9,742 nt of DNA, from positions 1 through 9,742 of the forward strand of contig CAMHRJ010000059.1 of the NCBI GenBank assembly GCA_946187475.1, given 5' to 3'. This stretch comes from an uncultured Clostridia bacterium (lineage in GTDB: Bacteria > Bacillota > Clostridia > Oscillospirales > Oscillospiraceae). Within the stretch, counting starts at the first letter, position 1. Each line of letters begins with the position of its first letter. Below are positions 1 through 6,099 of this stretch, in pieces. Below the pieces are notes generated by a model. It saw nothing but the letters and a program-made list of their open reading frames with translations. It was not told where the DNA came from and did not search any database. The position numbers and the translations under genes were made by a program.

Positions 1-306
1 CAGGCTGACGGGGCCTGCCCAGGTGAGGATCAGCACAGCAAGCAGCGCTGCCAGCAGAATGCCCAGGGTCACCTTGCTCTTGACCCAGGGCCAGTCGCCG
101 GACTTGAACAGCAGAAGATTGCGCAGCGTGCAGATCGCGAGACTCCCGCAGCCGGAGAGGGCGCCCATGAGGGCGAACTGTACGATGAAAGCACTGCAGC
201 CCAGCATCTGGCACAGAAACAGTCTCCGGTTCGAGCGAACCTGATAGGACAGCAGGAAAAACAGCATTCCCACAAATCCGATGCTCTGCACAATCCAGGG
301 ACTCAT
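1..306 (-). CDS. YgjV-family membrane protein, N-terminal part (cut by left edge)
   Basis: An open frame of 102 codons starts at ATG (306) and runs off the left edge without a stop. The protein begins MSPWIVQSIGFVGMLFFLLS and continues with hydrophobic stretches at roughly residues 3-20, 28-50 and 77-98, so three membrane segments are visible, with a basic loop (QVRSNRRLF) after the first. The opening pattern of a hydrophobic helix, SYQ.R..R.LF..Q, and a second helix followed by RNLLLF resembles the Imp-YgjV family of small bacterial inner-membrane proteins, whose function is unknown. AAAGGAAG lies about 10 bases before the ATG and supports this start. A separate promoter precedes it, so it can be transcribed apart from the upstream exporter gene. 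The family assignment is from memory of the pattern; the C-terminus is not visible. Confidence 0.75.
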   Translation of the reverse strand, partial: MSPWIVQSIGFVGMLFFLLSYQVRSNRRLFLCQMLGCSAFIVQFALMGALSGCGSLAICTLRNLLLFKSGDWPWVKSKVTLGILLAALLAVLILTWAGPVSL

Positions 307-332
307 ACGCGGTCAGACTTCCTTTCGTACCG

Positions 333-352
333 ATCGGGCCCCACGGCCCGAT
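333..352 (-). other. Hairpin at the 5' end of the YgjV-family mRNA
   Basis: A perfect 8-bp inverted repeat, ATCGGGCC-GTGG-GGCCCGAT on the minus strand, lies directly at the predicted transcription start and 17-20 bases before the ribosome site. There is no U-run after it in the minus direction, so it is not a terminator for the upstream gene. It could be a 5' stabilising stem or a small regulatory element; its role is not known. Confidence 0.55.
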
Positions 353-357
353 TTTGC

Positions 358-386
358 ATTCTAGCATGAAAGGCTGCGCATTTCAA
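358..386 (-). promoter_or_regulatory. Predicted sigma-A promoter of the YgjV-family gene
   Basis: On the minus strand TTGAAA (386-381) and TAGAAT (363-358) are separated by exactly 17 bases, and a TG lies one base before the -10, giving an extended -10. The predicted start site is near 351. The -35 begins 5 bases after the stop codon of the exporter gene. Seen in sequence; promoter activity is inferred. Confidence 0.7.
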
Positions 387-391
387 GAGGT

Positions 392-706
392 TTATGCCAG
401 GAGTTTCAGCCCCACGATGCCGGCGGCGATCAGCACCACGCAGCCCACCTGGGCCAGAGACAGGGTCTCCCGGAACAGGAGCACCCCCAGAACCGTGGTG
501 CCGATGATGCCGAAGCCCGTCCACATGGCGTAGGCCGTGCCCAGGGGCAGCTTTTTCAGGGCCAGGGCCAGGAACAGGGCGCTGGCCAGATAGGTCACTG
601 CCGTTACAGCGCTGGGCAGCAGTTTATGAAAACCCTCGGAATACTTCATGGCCACCGCCCAGGTGACCTCAAAAATCCCTGCCAGCAAAAGCATCAACCA
701 TTGCAT
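392..706 (-). CDS. gdx: Small multidrug resistance protein, Gdx (guanidinium exporter) subtype
   Basis: A 104-residue membrane protein with four hydrophobic helices (about 1-20, 31-50, 56-76, 83-102), the usual length for the SMR family. These work as antiparallel dimers that exchange a cation for protons. The central Glu is E13 in GIFEVTWAVAMKYSEGF. The GTAYAMWTGFG motif and C-terminal GIVGLKL match the SugE/Gdx branch rather than EmrE. G10, E13, W16, S42, Y59 and W62 all fall at the positions I recall as the binding-site residues of characterised clostridial Gdx proteins, which export guanidinium. The start at 706 is chosen because GGAGGG (718-713) ends 6 bases upstream; the in-frame ATG at 712 would abut the ribosome site, and ATGs further up lie inside the terminator. 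Expression is probably controlled by the leader RNA upstream. Confidence 0.9.
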   Translation of the reverse strand: MQWLMLLLAGIFEVTWAVAMKYSEGFHKLLPSAVTAVTYLASALFLALALKKLPLGTAYAMWTGFGIIGTTVLGVLLFRETLSLAQVGCVVLIAAGIVGLKLLA

Positions 707-712
707 GTTCAT

Positions 713-805
713 CCCTCCAAAAAATGTGCCGGAGCTCATGTCTTCTAAGGCCTAACGACATGAGTTCCGGCAATACGCTACCCGGCGGCAGCTCTTTGAT
801 TGTTC
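713..805 (-). promoter_or_regulatory. Candidate riboswitch leader of gdx (possibly guanidine-responsive)
   Basis: The predicted transcript starts near 805 and has about 93 untranslated bases. First comes a small hairpin, GCUGCC-GCCG-GGUAGC (792-777, one G-U pair), then five bases, then the terminator stem (771-728). A second fold is possible: CCGG at 785-782 can pair with CCGG at 770-767, which would break both the first hairpin and the base of the terminator. The GCC of the first loop can also pair with the GGC of the terminator loop. Known guanidine riboswitches control Gdx-type exporters, and guanidine-IV (mepA) RNAs act by transcription termination in Clostridia. I do not see the guanidine-I or -III core sequences and cannot verify the class IV consensus from memory, so the class and ligand are inference from gene context. 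Confidence 0.5.
719..771 (-). terminator. Intrinsic terminator / attenuator in the gdx leader
   Basis: On the minus strand a 15-bp stem with one A-C mismatch (left arm 771-757, right arm 742-728), a 14-nt loop (GTTAGGCCTTAGAA) and then ACATTTTTT form a strong intrinsic terminator. It is placed inside the mRNA leader, between the predicted gdx promoter and the gdx ribosome site; the T-run (724-719) touches GGAGGG. A terminator at this place only makes sense as an attenuator that must be prevented for gdx expression, or as a stop for readthrough from the LysR gene upstream. Confidence 0.8.
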
Positions 806-811
806 GGTGGT

Positions 812-840
812 ATTCTAACACGAAGTCTCCCCTTCGTCAA
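812..840 (-). promoter_or_regulatory. Predicted sigma-A promoter of gdx
   Basis: On the minus strand TTGACG (840-835) and TAGAAT (817-812) are separated by 17 bases, close to the full consensus. The -35 box contains the TGA stop codon of the LysR gene (839-837), so the two genes are packed with no spare sequence. The predicted start site is near 805, which leaves a leader of about 93 bases before the ribosome site. Confidence 0.75.
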
Positions 841-1736
841 TCGGGAATGTGCTCGCGGAGAACGTCGGCGCAGATTTGAAGCAGTCCCTCCAGCTGGGGC
901 GACAGGTTCCGGCGCAGATGCAATGCCAGCTGCACCTGCTGGGTCTGCTGCAGCTCCGGCACGTCCAGCCGGGCCAGGTCTCCCCGCGCCAGTGCCTTTT
1001 GCACCGAATACTGGGGCAACAGCGTCAGAAATGGTCCCCGCTGGGCAAGTCTGCGGGCCGTTTGCGTGCTCTGCAGCCGGAGGAACGTGCGCATGGACAG
1101 CCCGTGTGCCGCCATGACCCGCTCGGGGACGGCGTTATAGGGCGCCTCCGCCTCCATGAGCACCCACTCCTGCTCCGCCAGCTCCTCCGGCGTGAGGGTG
1201 TCCCGGCTGGCCAGAGGATGGGCCGCTCCGGCCACTACCACGATGGGCACCTCCGCCCGATACTGGCAGCGCCAGTCTGAGGGCGTCAAAGGCGTATCGA
1301 TGAGGCAGATGGCGTCCAGCCTGCCCCGCATGGCCTGGGCTTTCAGGGTCTCGGAGGCATCCACCGTCAGGTCGATCCGTACCTTCGGGAACCGTGCGTG
1401 ATAACGCAGGAGCGCTTCCTCCGCCAGCAGCTCATAGAGAGATTCCACAATGCCGAAGCGCACCGTACCGCCCAGCTCCGCTTCCGTGCGGGTGGCGCTC
1501 TCCAGGGCGCTGGCCGCGTCCGCCACCTGCCGGGCGTAGGGCAGCAGCATCTCCCCCTGCTGGGTCAGAGAGACGTGCTTCCCGATGCGGTTGAACAGCG
1601 GCGTGCCCAGCTCCTGCTCCAGCTGGCGGATCTGGGCGCTGACGTTGGACTGGGAGTAGCCCAGCTCCCGGCTGGCCTGGGTGAAGTTCAGCAGCTGCGC
1701 CACCTTCAAAAAGGTCTGTAGATTCCGAAGTTCCAT
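837..1736 (-). CDS. LysR-type transcriptional regulator
   Basis: A 299-residue protein of the usual LysR length. The N-terminal winged helix-turn-helix is typical: MELRNLQTFLKVAQLLNFTQASRELGYSQSNVSAQIRQLEQELG..LFNR..K.V.LT..G, with the recognition helix at about residues 27-38. After a linker helix, the effector-binding domain starts near residue 87 (GGTVRFGIVESL) and runs to the end. The ATG at 1736 is preferred over the in-frame GTG at 1745 because GGAGAGG (1751-1745) overlaps the GTG but is well placed for the ATG. The gene is divergent from the PLP enzyme gene with 142 bases between the start codons, the classic arrangement in which a LysR protein controls its neighbour and itself. Its effector is not evident; a sulfur amino acid or related metabolite is the natural guess from the neighbour. 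Confidence 0.92.
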   Translation of the reverse strand: MELRNLQTFLKVAQLLNFTQASRELGYSQSNVSAQIRQLEQELGTPLFNRIGKHVSLTQQGEMLLPYARQVADAASALESATRTEAELGGTVRFGIVESLYELLAEEALLRYHARFPKVRIDLTVDASETLKAQAMRGRLDAICLIDTPLTPSDWRCQYRAEVPIVVVAGAAHPLASRDTLTPEELAEQEWVLMEAEAPYNAVPERVMAAHGLSMRTFLRLQSTQTARRLAQRGPFLTLLPQYSVQKALARGDLARLDVPELQQTQQVQLALHLRRNLSPQLEGLLQICADVLREHIPD

Positions 1737-1754
1737 GGGGTTCACCTCTCCTTT

Positions 1755-1783
1755 ATCCTATCAGATCGCGCTTCGCAAATCAA
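1755..1783 (-). promoter_or_regulatory. Possible promoter of the LysR gene
   Basis: On the minus strand TTGATT (1783-1778) and TAGGAT (1760-1755) are 17 bases apart. The -35 overlaps the left arm of the inverted repeat at 1781-1799, which would allow autorepression. The weak point is that the predicted start (near 1748) falls inside the GGAGAGG ribosome site, so the mRNA would have almost no leader; the true promoter may lie elsewhere. Confidence 0.4.
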
Positions 1784-1799
1784 TCGTTATTTTCGATTG
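1781..1799. promoter_or_regulatory. LysR-type operator (TN11A inverted repeat)
   Basis: A perfect 6-bp inverted repeat, CAATCG-TTATTTT-CGATTG, contains the T-N11-A form typical of LysR-family recognition sites (TCG-N7-CGA). Its centre at 1790 is about 65 bases upstream of the predicted start site of the PLP gene, the standard position of the LysR recognition site. A weaker repeat, AATCT...AGATT (1809-1829), overlaps that promoter's -35 and may be the activation site. Positions are seen in the sequence; binding is inferred. Confidence 0.65.
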
Positions 1800-1819
1800 T
1801 TATGAGAAAATCTATTTGT

Positions 1820-1848
1820 TTTACAGATTGTTAAAACTGTGATATGTT
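1820..1848 (+). promoter_or_regulatory. Predicted promoter of the PLP enzyme gene
   Basis: TTTACA (1820-1825) and TATGTT (1843-1848) are spaced by 17 bases, with TG one base before the -10. The predicted start is near 1855, about 24 bases before the ATG. The imperfect -10 fits a promoter that depends on an activator bound at the upstream repeats. Confidence 0.55.
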
Positions 1849-1878
1849 GGAGCCACGAAAGAAAAAGGAGGAATTCCC

Positions 1879-3045
1879 ATGAAGATGCAGACCAAGGCCG
1901 TACACGGCGGCGCGCGCAAGGACGACGCCTTCGGCGCCATCAACGAGCCCATTTATATGACTTCCAACTACCGCATCCCCACGGACGGCACCCCCGTGGA
2001 CTGGAGCGGAACCCACAGCAACATCTATCAGCGCAACCGGAACGTAAACCAGATGGTGCTGCAGGAGAAGCTCTGCGCCATGACCGGTGCGGAGGACGGC
2101 GCTGTCTTCGCCAGCGGCGTGGCGGCGCTGAGCGCGGTGTTCACCACCTTCCTGAACTCCGGCGACCACGCCATCGTCTCTGAGGTGTGCTACAGCGCCA
2201 CGAATCTGCTGTTCCGGAAGTATCTGCCGGAGAAGTACAACATCGAAGTGACCCTGCTGGACACCACGGACACCGAGGCCGTCCGGGCAGCGGTGCGGCC
2301 CAACACGAAGCTCATCCACGTGGAGACCCCGGGCAACCCCACCACCGGCATCAGCGATCTGGACGCCATTGGGGAGATCGCCCACGCCGCAGGCGCCCTC
2401 ATGAGCGTGGACGCCACCTTCGCCGGGCCGGTGAGTCTCTATCCCCTGCGCCACGGCGCCGATCTGGAGATCCACAGTATGACCAAGTACATCAACGGAC
2501 ACGGAGACTCTCTGGGCGGCTGCGTGCTGGGCAGCACGGAATTGATCGATCAGATCAAGGAGCTGGCCATGGTGAACTACGGCGGCATTCTCAGCCCCTT
2601 CAACGCCTGGCTCATCGCCCGGGGTCTCGTCACCGCGCCTCTGCGCATGAAGCAGCACAGCGCCGTGGCCATGGAGGTAGCCCGGTTCCTGGAGAGCTGC
2701 CCCGCCGTGCGGTTCGTCTGGTATCCCGGTCTAGAGAGCCATCCCCAGCACGCGCTGGCGGAGCGGTATATGAACGGCCAGTATTCCGGCATGATCTCCT
2801 TTGACATCAACGGCGACGAGAAAGCCCACCAGAAATTTTTGGACGCCCTGCAGCTGGTGACCCACGCGGTGTCTCTGGGCGACGTGGAAAGTCTGATCGT
2901 CTACTACGACAAGAGCAGCGACAAGCTGCCCCACTATCCGGCCATCTATCAGGAGGGCTTCTTCCGCTTCAGCGTCGGTCTGGAGGACGCGGAGGACGTC
3001 ATCGCTGATCTGAAGCAGGCCATGGAGCAGGCCGGCGTGCTCTAA
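1879..3045 (+). CDS. PLP-dependent Cys/Met metabolism enzyme (gamma-lyase / gamma-synthase-like), subtype unresolved
   Basis: A 388-residue fold-type I PLP enzyme of the trans-sulfuration family, normal in length. Seen: Y50 and R52 of the YxR motif that holds the neighbouring subunit's PLP phosphate; SGVAALS (79-85) as cofactor loop; Y105 at the ring-stacking position; D178 facing the pyridine nitrogen; HSMTKYINGHGD with the Schiff-base lysine K203; SLGDVESL (332-339); and R363 in FFRFSVGLED as likely substrate carboxylate ligand. AAGGAGG lies 7 bases before the ATG. Family members are cytosolic and make or break C-S bonds at the gamma or beta carbon of homocysteine, cystathionine, methionine or O-acylhomoserine. 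The position of the catalytic Cys of classical methionine gamma-lyases is Ala here (A107), NPT after YxR is NVN, VDNTF is VDATF, and the usual PASMTH segment is absent, so no specific reaction is assigned. Probably controlled by the divergent LysR protein. Confidence 0.85.
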   Translation: MKMQTKAVHGGARKDDAFGAINEPIYMTSNYRIPTDGTPVDWSGTHSNIYQRNRNVNQMVLQEKLCAMTGAEDGAVFASGVAALSAVFTTFLNSGDHAIVSEVCYSATNLLFRKYLPEKYNIEVTLLDTTDTEAVRAAVRPNTKLIHVETPGNPTTGISDLDAIGEIAHAAGALMSVDATFAGPVSLYPLRHGADLEIHSMTKYINGHGDSLGGCVLGSTELIDQIKELAMVNYGGILSPFNAWLIARGLVTAPLRMKQHSAVAMEVARFLESCPAVRFVWYPGLESHPQHALAERYMNGQYSGMISFDINGDEKAHQKFLDALQLVTHAVSLGDVESLIVYYDKSSDKLPHYPAIYQEGFFRFSVGLEDAEDVIADLKQAMEQAGVL

Positions 3046-3066
3046 AACCCAACACAATCTGCAAAA

Positions 3067-3087
3067 GGCAGCGTCATAGACGCTGCC
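3067..3087 (-). terminator. Terminator of the molybdenum cofactor operon (outer palindrome)
   Basis: A perfect 9-bp stem with a 3-nt loop, GGCAGCGTC-TAT-GACGCTGCC on the minus strand, is followed by TTTT (3066-3063). It fits an intrinsic terminator for the minus-strand operon ending at mobA. In the plus direction the stem is preceded by AAAA but has no U-run after it, so it would end the PLP transcript only weakly. Confidence 0.65.
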
Positions 3088-3149
3088 TCAGTCTGTCAAA
3101 GAACCCGGTGTAATGCTCAGGCAAAACACCGGGTTCTTTGACAGACTGA
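3088..3149. repeat. 24-bp perfect inverted repeat
   Basis: Arms 3088-3111 and 3126-3149 are exact reverse complements over 24 bases (the arm includes CTGTCAAAGAACCCGGTG), with a 14-nt spacer (AATGCTCAGGCAAA). It abuts the first hairpin on one side and the third on the other, and has no U-run in either direction. It could be a bidirectional transcription barrier or a dispersed palindromic element. Confidence 0.8.
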
Positions 3150-3182
3150 AAACCGCAGACTCCATCTCGGAGTCTGAGGTTT
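3150..3182. repeat. Third palindrome of the convergent gap
   Basis: CAGACTCC (3156-3163) pairs with GGAGTCTG (3169-3176) over a 5-nt loop. Beyond one mismatch, AAACC (3150-3154) pairs with GGTTT (3178-3182). It ends 1 base before the mobA stop codon. On the minus strand it is followed by GGTTTTC, so it may add to termination of the mobA transcript. Confidence 0.65.
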
Positions 3183-3183
3183 G

Positions 3184-3729
3184 TTATAAGAGCGCCAATA
3201 GCTCCCGGTAGGTCTCCGGGGTGTTGCAGTTGGTGAGCAGGGCCTCGTCGCCGGTGTAGGTGATGGTTTTCACCTGCGCCACATCCAGCAGCCGACGGAC
3301 GGAGGTGTGCTCCGTGCGAAGGATCGCTTCACAATCCCCGGCGAGGCTGCGGTCATAGACCGCGATCAGCGGCTCGAGTTTCCCGCCGTGCCCCAGCAGC
3401 GTGACGCCGCCTGTGTGGGCCTCGATCAGCGCCAGCAGCGTTTCCGCCGGCACCAGCGGCACGTCCACACCGAGAAACAGAACCGCGTCGTGCTTCGCCG
3501 CCAGCAGACCCGCGTGGATGCCGCTGAGGGGTCCCCGGTGGGGATAGACGTCCGGGACGCCCTGCTCCGTGCCGGAGATCAGCACCTCGTCCAAGCCGAG
3601 GCTGCGGAGCTTCCGAACTTGGTGATCCAGCAGCGTGCCATTCCCAAAGGGCAGAGCGGCCTTGTCCTGGCCCATGCGGGAGGAATAGCCCCCTGCCAGG
3701 ACGACAGCAGAAAATGCAGTTGGCAGCAT
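3184..3729 (-). CDS. mobA: Molybdenum cofactor guanylyltransferase MobA
   Basis: A 181-residue cytosolic nucleotidyltransferase, close to the usual length. MobA joins GMP from GTP to Mo-molybdopterin to give the guanine dinucleotide cofactor. Seen: the nucleotide-binding signature LAGGYSSRMGQDKA (11-24), GPLSGI (66-71), the metal-binding Asp in LGVDVPLV (D89), EPLIAVY (119-125) and C-terminal NCNTPETY (167-174), all in the family order. It is the last gene of the operon: its ATG lies 9 bases after the modC stop, with GAGGTG serving as ribosome site and overlapping that stop. The presence of mobA points to an enzyme using a dinucleotide form of the cofactor elsewhere in the genome; a related CMP transferase (MocA-type) is less likely given the motif set but not excluded. 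Confidence 0.92.
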   Translation of the reverse strand: MLPTAFSAVVLAGGYSSRMGQDKAALPFGNGTLLDHQVRKLRSLGLDEVLISGTEQGVPDVYPHRGPLSGIHAGLLAAKHDAVLFLGVDVPLVPAETLLALIEAHTGGVTLLGHGGKLEPLIAVYDRSLAGDCEAILRTEHTSVRRLLDVAQVKTITYTGDEALLTNCNTPETYRELLALL

Positions 3730-3738
3730 CCGTTCACC

Positions 3739-4776
3739 TCATTTCAGCAGCATCAGCCGCTCCGGCGAGAGCTGCAAATACAGCGTCTCTCCCGGCTGCG
3801 GCAGGGCAAAATTCACTTGCTCCAGCTCCACGCGCAGGGGCGTGCCGCCGGGCGTTTGGGCCATGAGGATGGTGGAAAACACGTCCTCGATCACCCGCTG
3901 TACCCGGCAGGGAATCACATTCTCCCCGGATACGTCTGCCAGCGTGATGTGGTGGGCGCGGATGGCGGCGTATTGCAGTCCCGCCGGGATGGGGCTGCAG
4001 GTCAGCTCCGCGCCCCAATCCGGCACGCGGATGCGGCCATCGGCCAGCTTCTCTGCCCGGCTGTAGTTCTTACAGCCGGAGAGCAGACAGGCTGAGAGGG
4101 TCTCCGGGGCGTCGAAAAGGGATTGCACCGGCATGGAGCCGCTGCCCTGCCCGGCATCCAGCACCGTCACGGTGTCGCAGAGACGGCGCACCTCCTCCCG
4201 GCTGTGGGTCACCAGCAGGGTCGTGCCGGTGAAACGATCCAGCAGGTCCATGAGCTCCAGCTCCGTCTGCCAGCGGAGATAGCTGTCCAGGGCGGAGAGA
4301 GGCTCGTCCAGCATCAGAATCTCCGGCTCCGTGAGCAGGATCCGCGCCAGGGCAAGGCGCTGCTGCTGGCCGCCGGAAAGCTGATTGGGGCGATGGCGCT
4401 CCAGGCCCTCCAGCCGGAAGCGGCGAATCATCTCCGCGACCTTTTTCTGTGCCGTGCTGTGTTCCTGACCCCGCAGGGCGGCCAGGAGATTCCCCTCCAC
4501 GGTCATGTTGGGAAAGAGGGCGTAGTTTTGGAACAGCAGCCCCACCTTCCGCTGCTGGGGCGTGAGGTTGATGTGCTGTTCGCTGTCGAAGAGCACCCGG
4601 CCGTTGACCTCGATGCGGCCCCGGTCTGGCGTGACCACGCCGGCGATGCAGCGCAGGGTCATGCTCTTGCCGCAGCCGGAGGCCCCCAGCAGGCCATGGA
4701 CCACGTCGGCGGCCTCAAAGTTGATGTTCAGGCTGAAATCCCCCAGGCGCTTTTCGATGTCGACTTTGACGGACAT
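3739..4776 (-). CDS. modC: Molybdate ABC transporter ATP-binding protein ModC
   Basis: A 345-residue ABC ATPase on the cytoplasmic face of the membrane, powering molybdate (or tungstate) import through ModB. Seen: Walker A GASGCGKS (31-38), Q-loop Q83, signature LSGGQ (133-137), Walker B ILMLDE (153-158) with catalytic E158, and H-loop H191 in LLVTHSREEV. After the ATPase domain, residues about 260-345 form a C-terminal Mop/TOBE-like domain (YAAIRAHHI...VEDVFSTIL-like), as in ModC and related oxyanion importers. The ATG follows the modB stop directly (TAAATG). Its ribosome site GGGAGG lies within the last codons of modB, so translation is probably coupled. The assignment to molybdate rests on the surrounding genes; tungstate cannot be excluded. 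Confidence 0.93.
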   Translation of the reverse strand: MSVKVDIEKRLGDFSLNINFEAADVVHGLLGASGCGKSMTLRCIAGVVTPDRGRIEVNGRVLFDSEQHINLTPQQRKVGLLFQNYALFPNMTVEGNLLAALRGQEHSTAQKKVAEMIRRFRLEGLERHRPNQLSGGQQQRLALARILLTEPEILMLDEPLSALDSYLRWQTELELMDLLDRFTGTTLLVTHSREEVRRLCDTVTVLDAGQGSGSMPVQSLFDAPETLSACLLSGCKNYSRAEKLADGRIRVPDWGAELTCSPIPAGLQYAAIRAHHITLADVSGENVIPCRVQRVIEDVFSTILMAQTPGGTPLRVELEQVNFALPQPGETLYLQLSPERLMLLK

Positions 4777-5445
4777 TTACCGTGCCTCCCTTCGCTCCCG
4801 CTTTTCCAGCAGGTTCACGGCCATGAGCACCACAAAGGAGATGGCCACGTTGATCAGCACCCATTTGAATGCCAGGGCGTCGTTGTTGGTGCGCCAGAGC
4901 TGGTAGACCGTGGTGGAGATGGTGGCGGTGCGGCCGGGGGTGTAGCCCGCGATCATGCTGGTGGCGCCGTATTCGCCCAGGGCCCGGGCAAAGGCCAGCA
5001 CCGTGCCGGCCAGGATGCCCTGCCTGCAGTAGGGCATCTGGATGCGCCAGAAGATGTAGGAATTCGAGAGCCCCAGAGTCTGAGCCGAGTCCCGGAGGGT
5101 GGGGTCAAAGCTCTCGAAAGCACCACGGGCCGTGCGGTACATCAGCGGGAAGGCCACCACCACCGAGGCGAAGACGGCCGAATACCAGACCATGGTGAGC
5201 CGCACATGGAAGGCGCTCATCATCCAGGCGCCGAAGGCCCGGTTGGGGCCGAAGGCAAGCAGCAGATAATAGCCCACGACCGTCGGCGGCAGCACCAGCG
5301 GCAGCGTGAGCACCACGTCCAGAATGCCCTTCAGTACCCGGGGCAGCTTCGCCACCCAATGGGCGAAGAAGATGCCCAGGAAGAACACGATCACACAGCT
5401 GATGGCCGCGATCCGAAGGGCGTTATAGAGGGGATAGAGATCCAT
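4777..5445 (-). CDS. modB: Molybdate ABC transporter permease ModB
   Basis: A 222-residue integral membrane permease with about five hydrophobic helices (roughly 8-29, 40-66, 84-104, 143-165, 193-213), the normal size for ModB. The EAA coupling loop, which docks on ModC, is seen at about 113-142 (DPTLRDSAQTLG...WRIQMPYCRQGI). GEYGATSMIAG (157-167) followed by PGRTATIS is a hallmark of ModB permeases. AAGGA sits 6-7 bases before the ATG. The gene is separated from upstream moaC by a 179-base repeat-bearing gap, the only large gap of the operon, while modC follows without a gap. Confidence 0.93.
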   Translation of the reverse strand: MDLYPLYNALRIAAISCVIVFFLGIFFAHWVAKLPRVLKGILDVVLTLPLVLPPTVVGYYLLLAFGPNRAFGAWMMSAFHVRLTMVWYSAVFASVVVAFPLMYRTARGAFESFDPTLRDSAQTLGLSNSYIFWRIQMPYCRQGILAGTVLAFARALGEYGATSMIAGYTPGRTATISTTVYQLWRTNNDALAFKWVLINVAISFVVLMAVNLLEKRERREAR

Positions 5446-5489
5446 GGTTGTTCCTTATTCGTAGGGGGGGAATTTGAATGATTCGATCT

Positions 5490-5605
5490 GAGAGTGGAGA
5501 GTTGAGAGTGAAGAGTGAAGTTGCGGTGTCGCTCCGTGCCCATTGATAACGTGCCATTTTTGAAACTTACGAATCTCCACTCTCCACGCTTCACTCTACA
5601 CTCTT
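5490..5605. repeat. Inverted heptamer-repeat element between moaC and modB
   Basis: The left arm is four 7-bp units in tandem (GAGAGTG, GAGAGTT, GAGAGTG, AAGAGTG; 5490-5517, then AAG). The right arm is four 7-bp units of the complementary type (CTCCACT, CTCCACG, CTTCACT, CTACACT; 5575-5602, then CTT). Between them lies a 54-57 bp core with a small direct repeat (CGTGCCCATT and CGTGCCATT, 15 bases apart). The arms can pair imperfectly into a long stem. A run of seven G (5464-5470) lies outside it. I see no gene, no clear promoter and no U-run terminator in the whole 5446-5624 gap. It resembles a dispersed intergenic repeat or a small non-autonomous element that inserted in the operon; that origin is inference. 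Confidence 0.7.
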
Positions 5606-5624
5606 GTCCCCGCAATATATCAAT

Positions 5625-6098
<474 letters not shown>

Positions 6099-6099
6099 G

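Noticed and set aside
69..293. Minus-strand 74-codon frame at the left edge
   Set aside because: It overlaps the better-supported YgjV-type frame (1-306), which has a ribosome site, a promoter and membrane-segment composition.
333..355. Hairpin followed by TTT on the plus strand as a terminator
   Set aside because: No plus-strand gene ends here, and in the direction of the real genes there is no U-run; it is better described as a leader hairpin.
713..840. Guanidine-I (ykkC) or guanidine-III riboswitch by direct motif reading
   Set aside because: The core sequences I recall for these classes are not present; the leader is kept only as a riboswitch candidate of unassigned class.
1831..2658. 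Minus-strand open frame (275 codons) opposite the PLP enzyme gene
   Set aside because: Shadow of a well-supported PLP gene, Val/His/Gly-rich with no recognisable domain; its start would also interfere with the divergent promoter region.
3088..3149. Terminal inverted repeats of an insertion sequence
   Set aside because: The arms are only 14 bases apart with no ORF and no flanking target duplication visible; a hairpin-type element fits better.
4123..5481. Long plus-strand open frame (452 codons) opposite modC and modB
   Set aside because: It is antisense to two clear genes, is rich in His, Gln and Gly as expected of a GC-rich shadow frame, and shows no family pattern or ribosome site.
5490..5605. 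CRISPR-like array
   Set aside because: The repeats are only 7 bp, directly tandem with no spacers, and the two arms are in inverted orientation.
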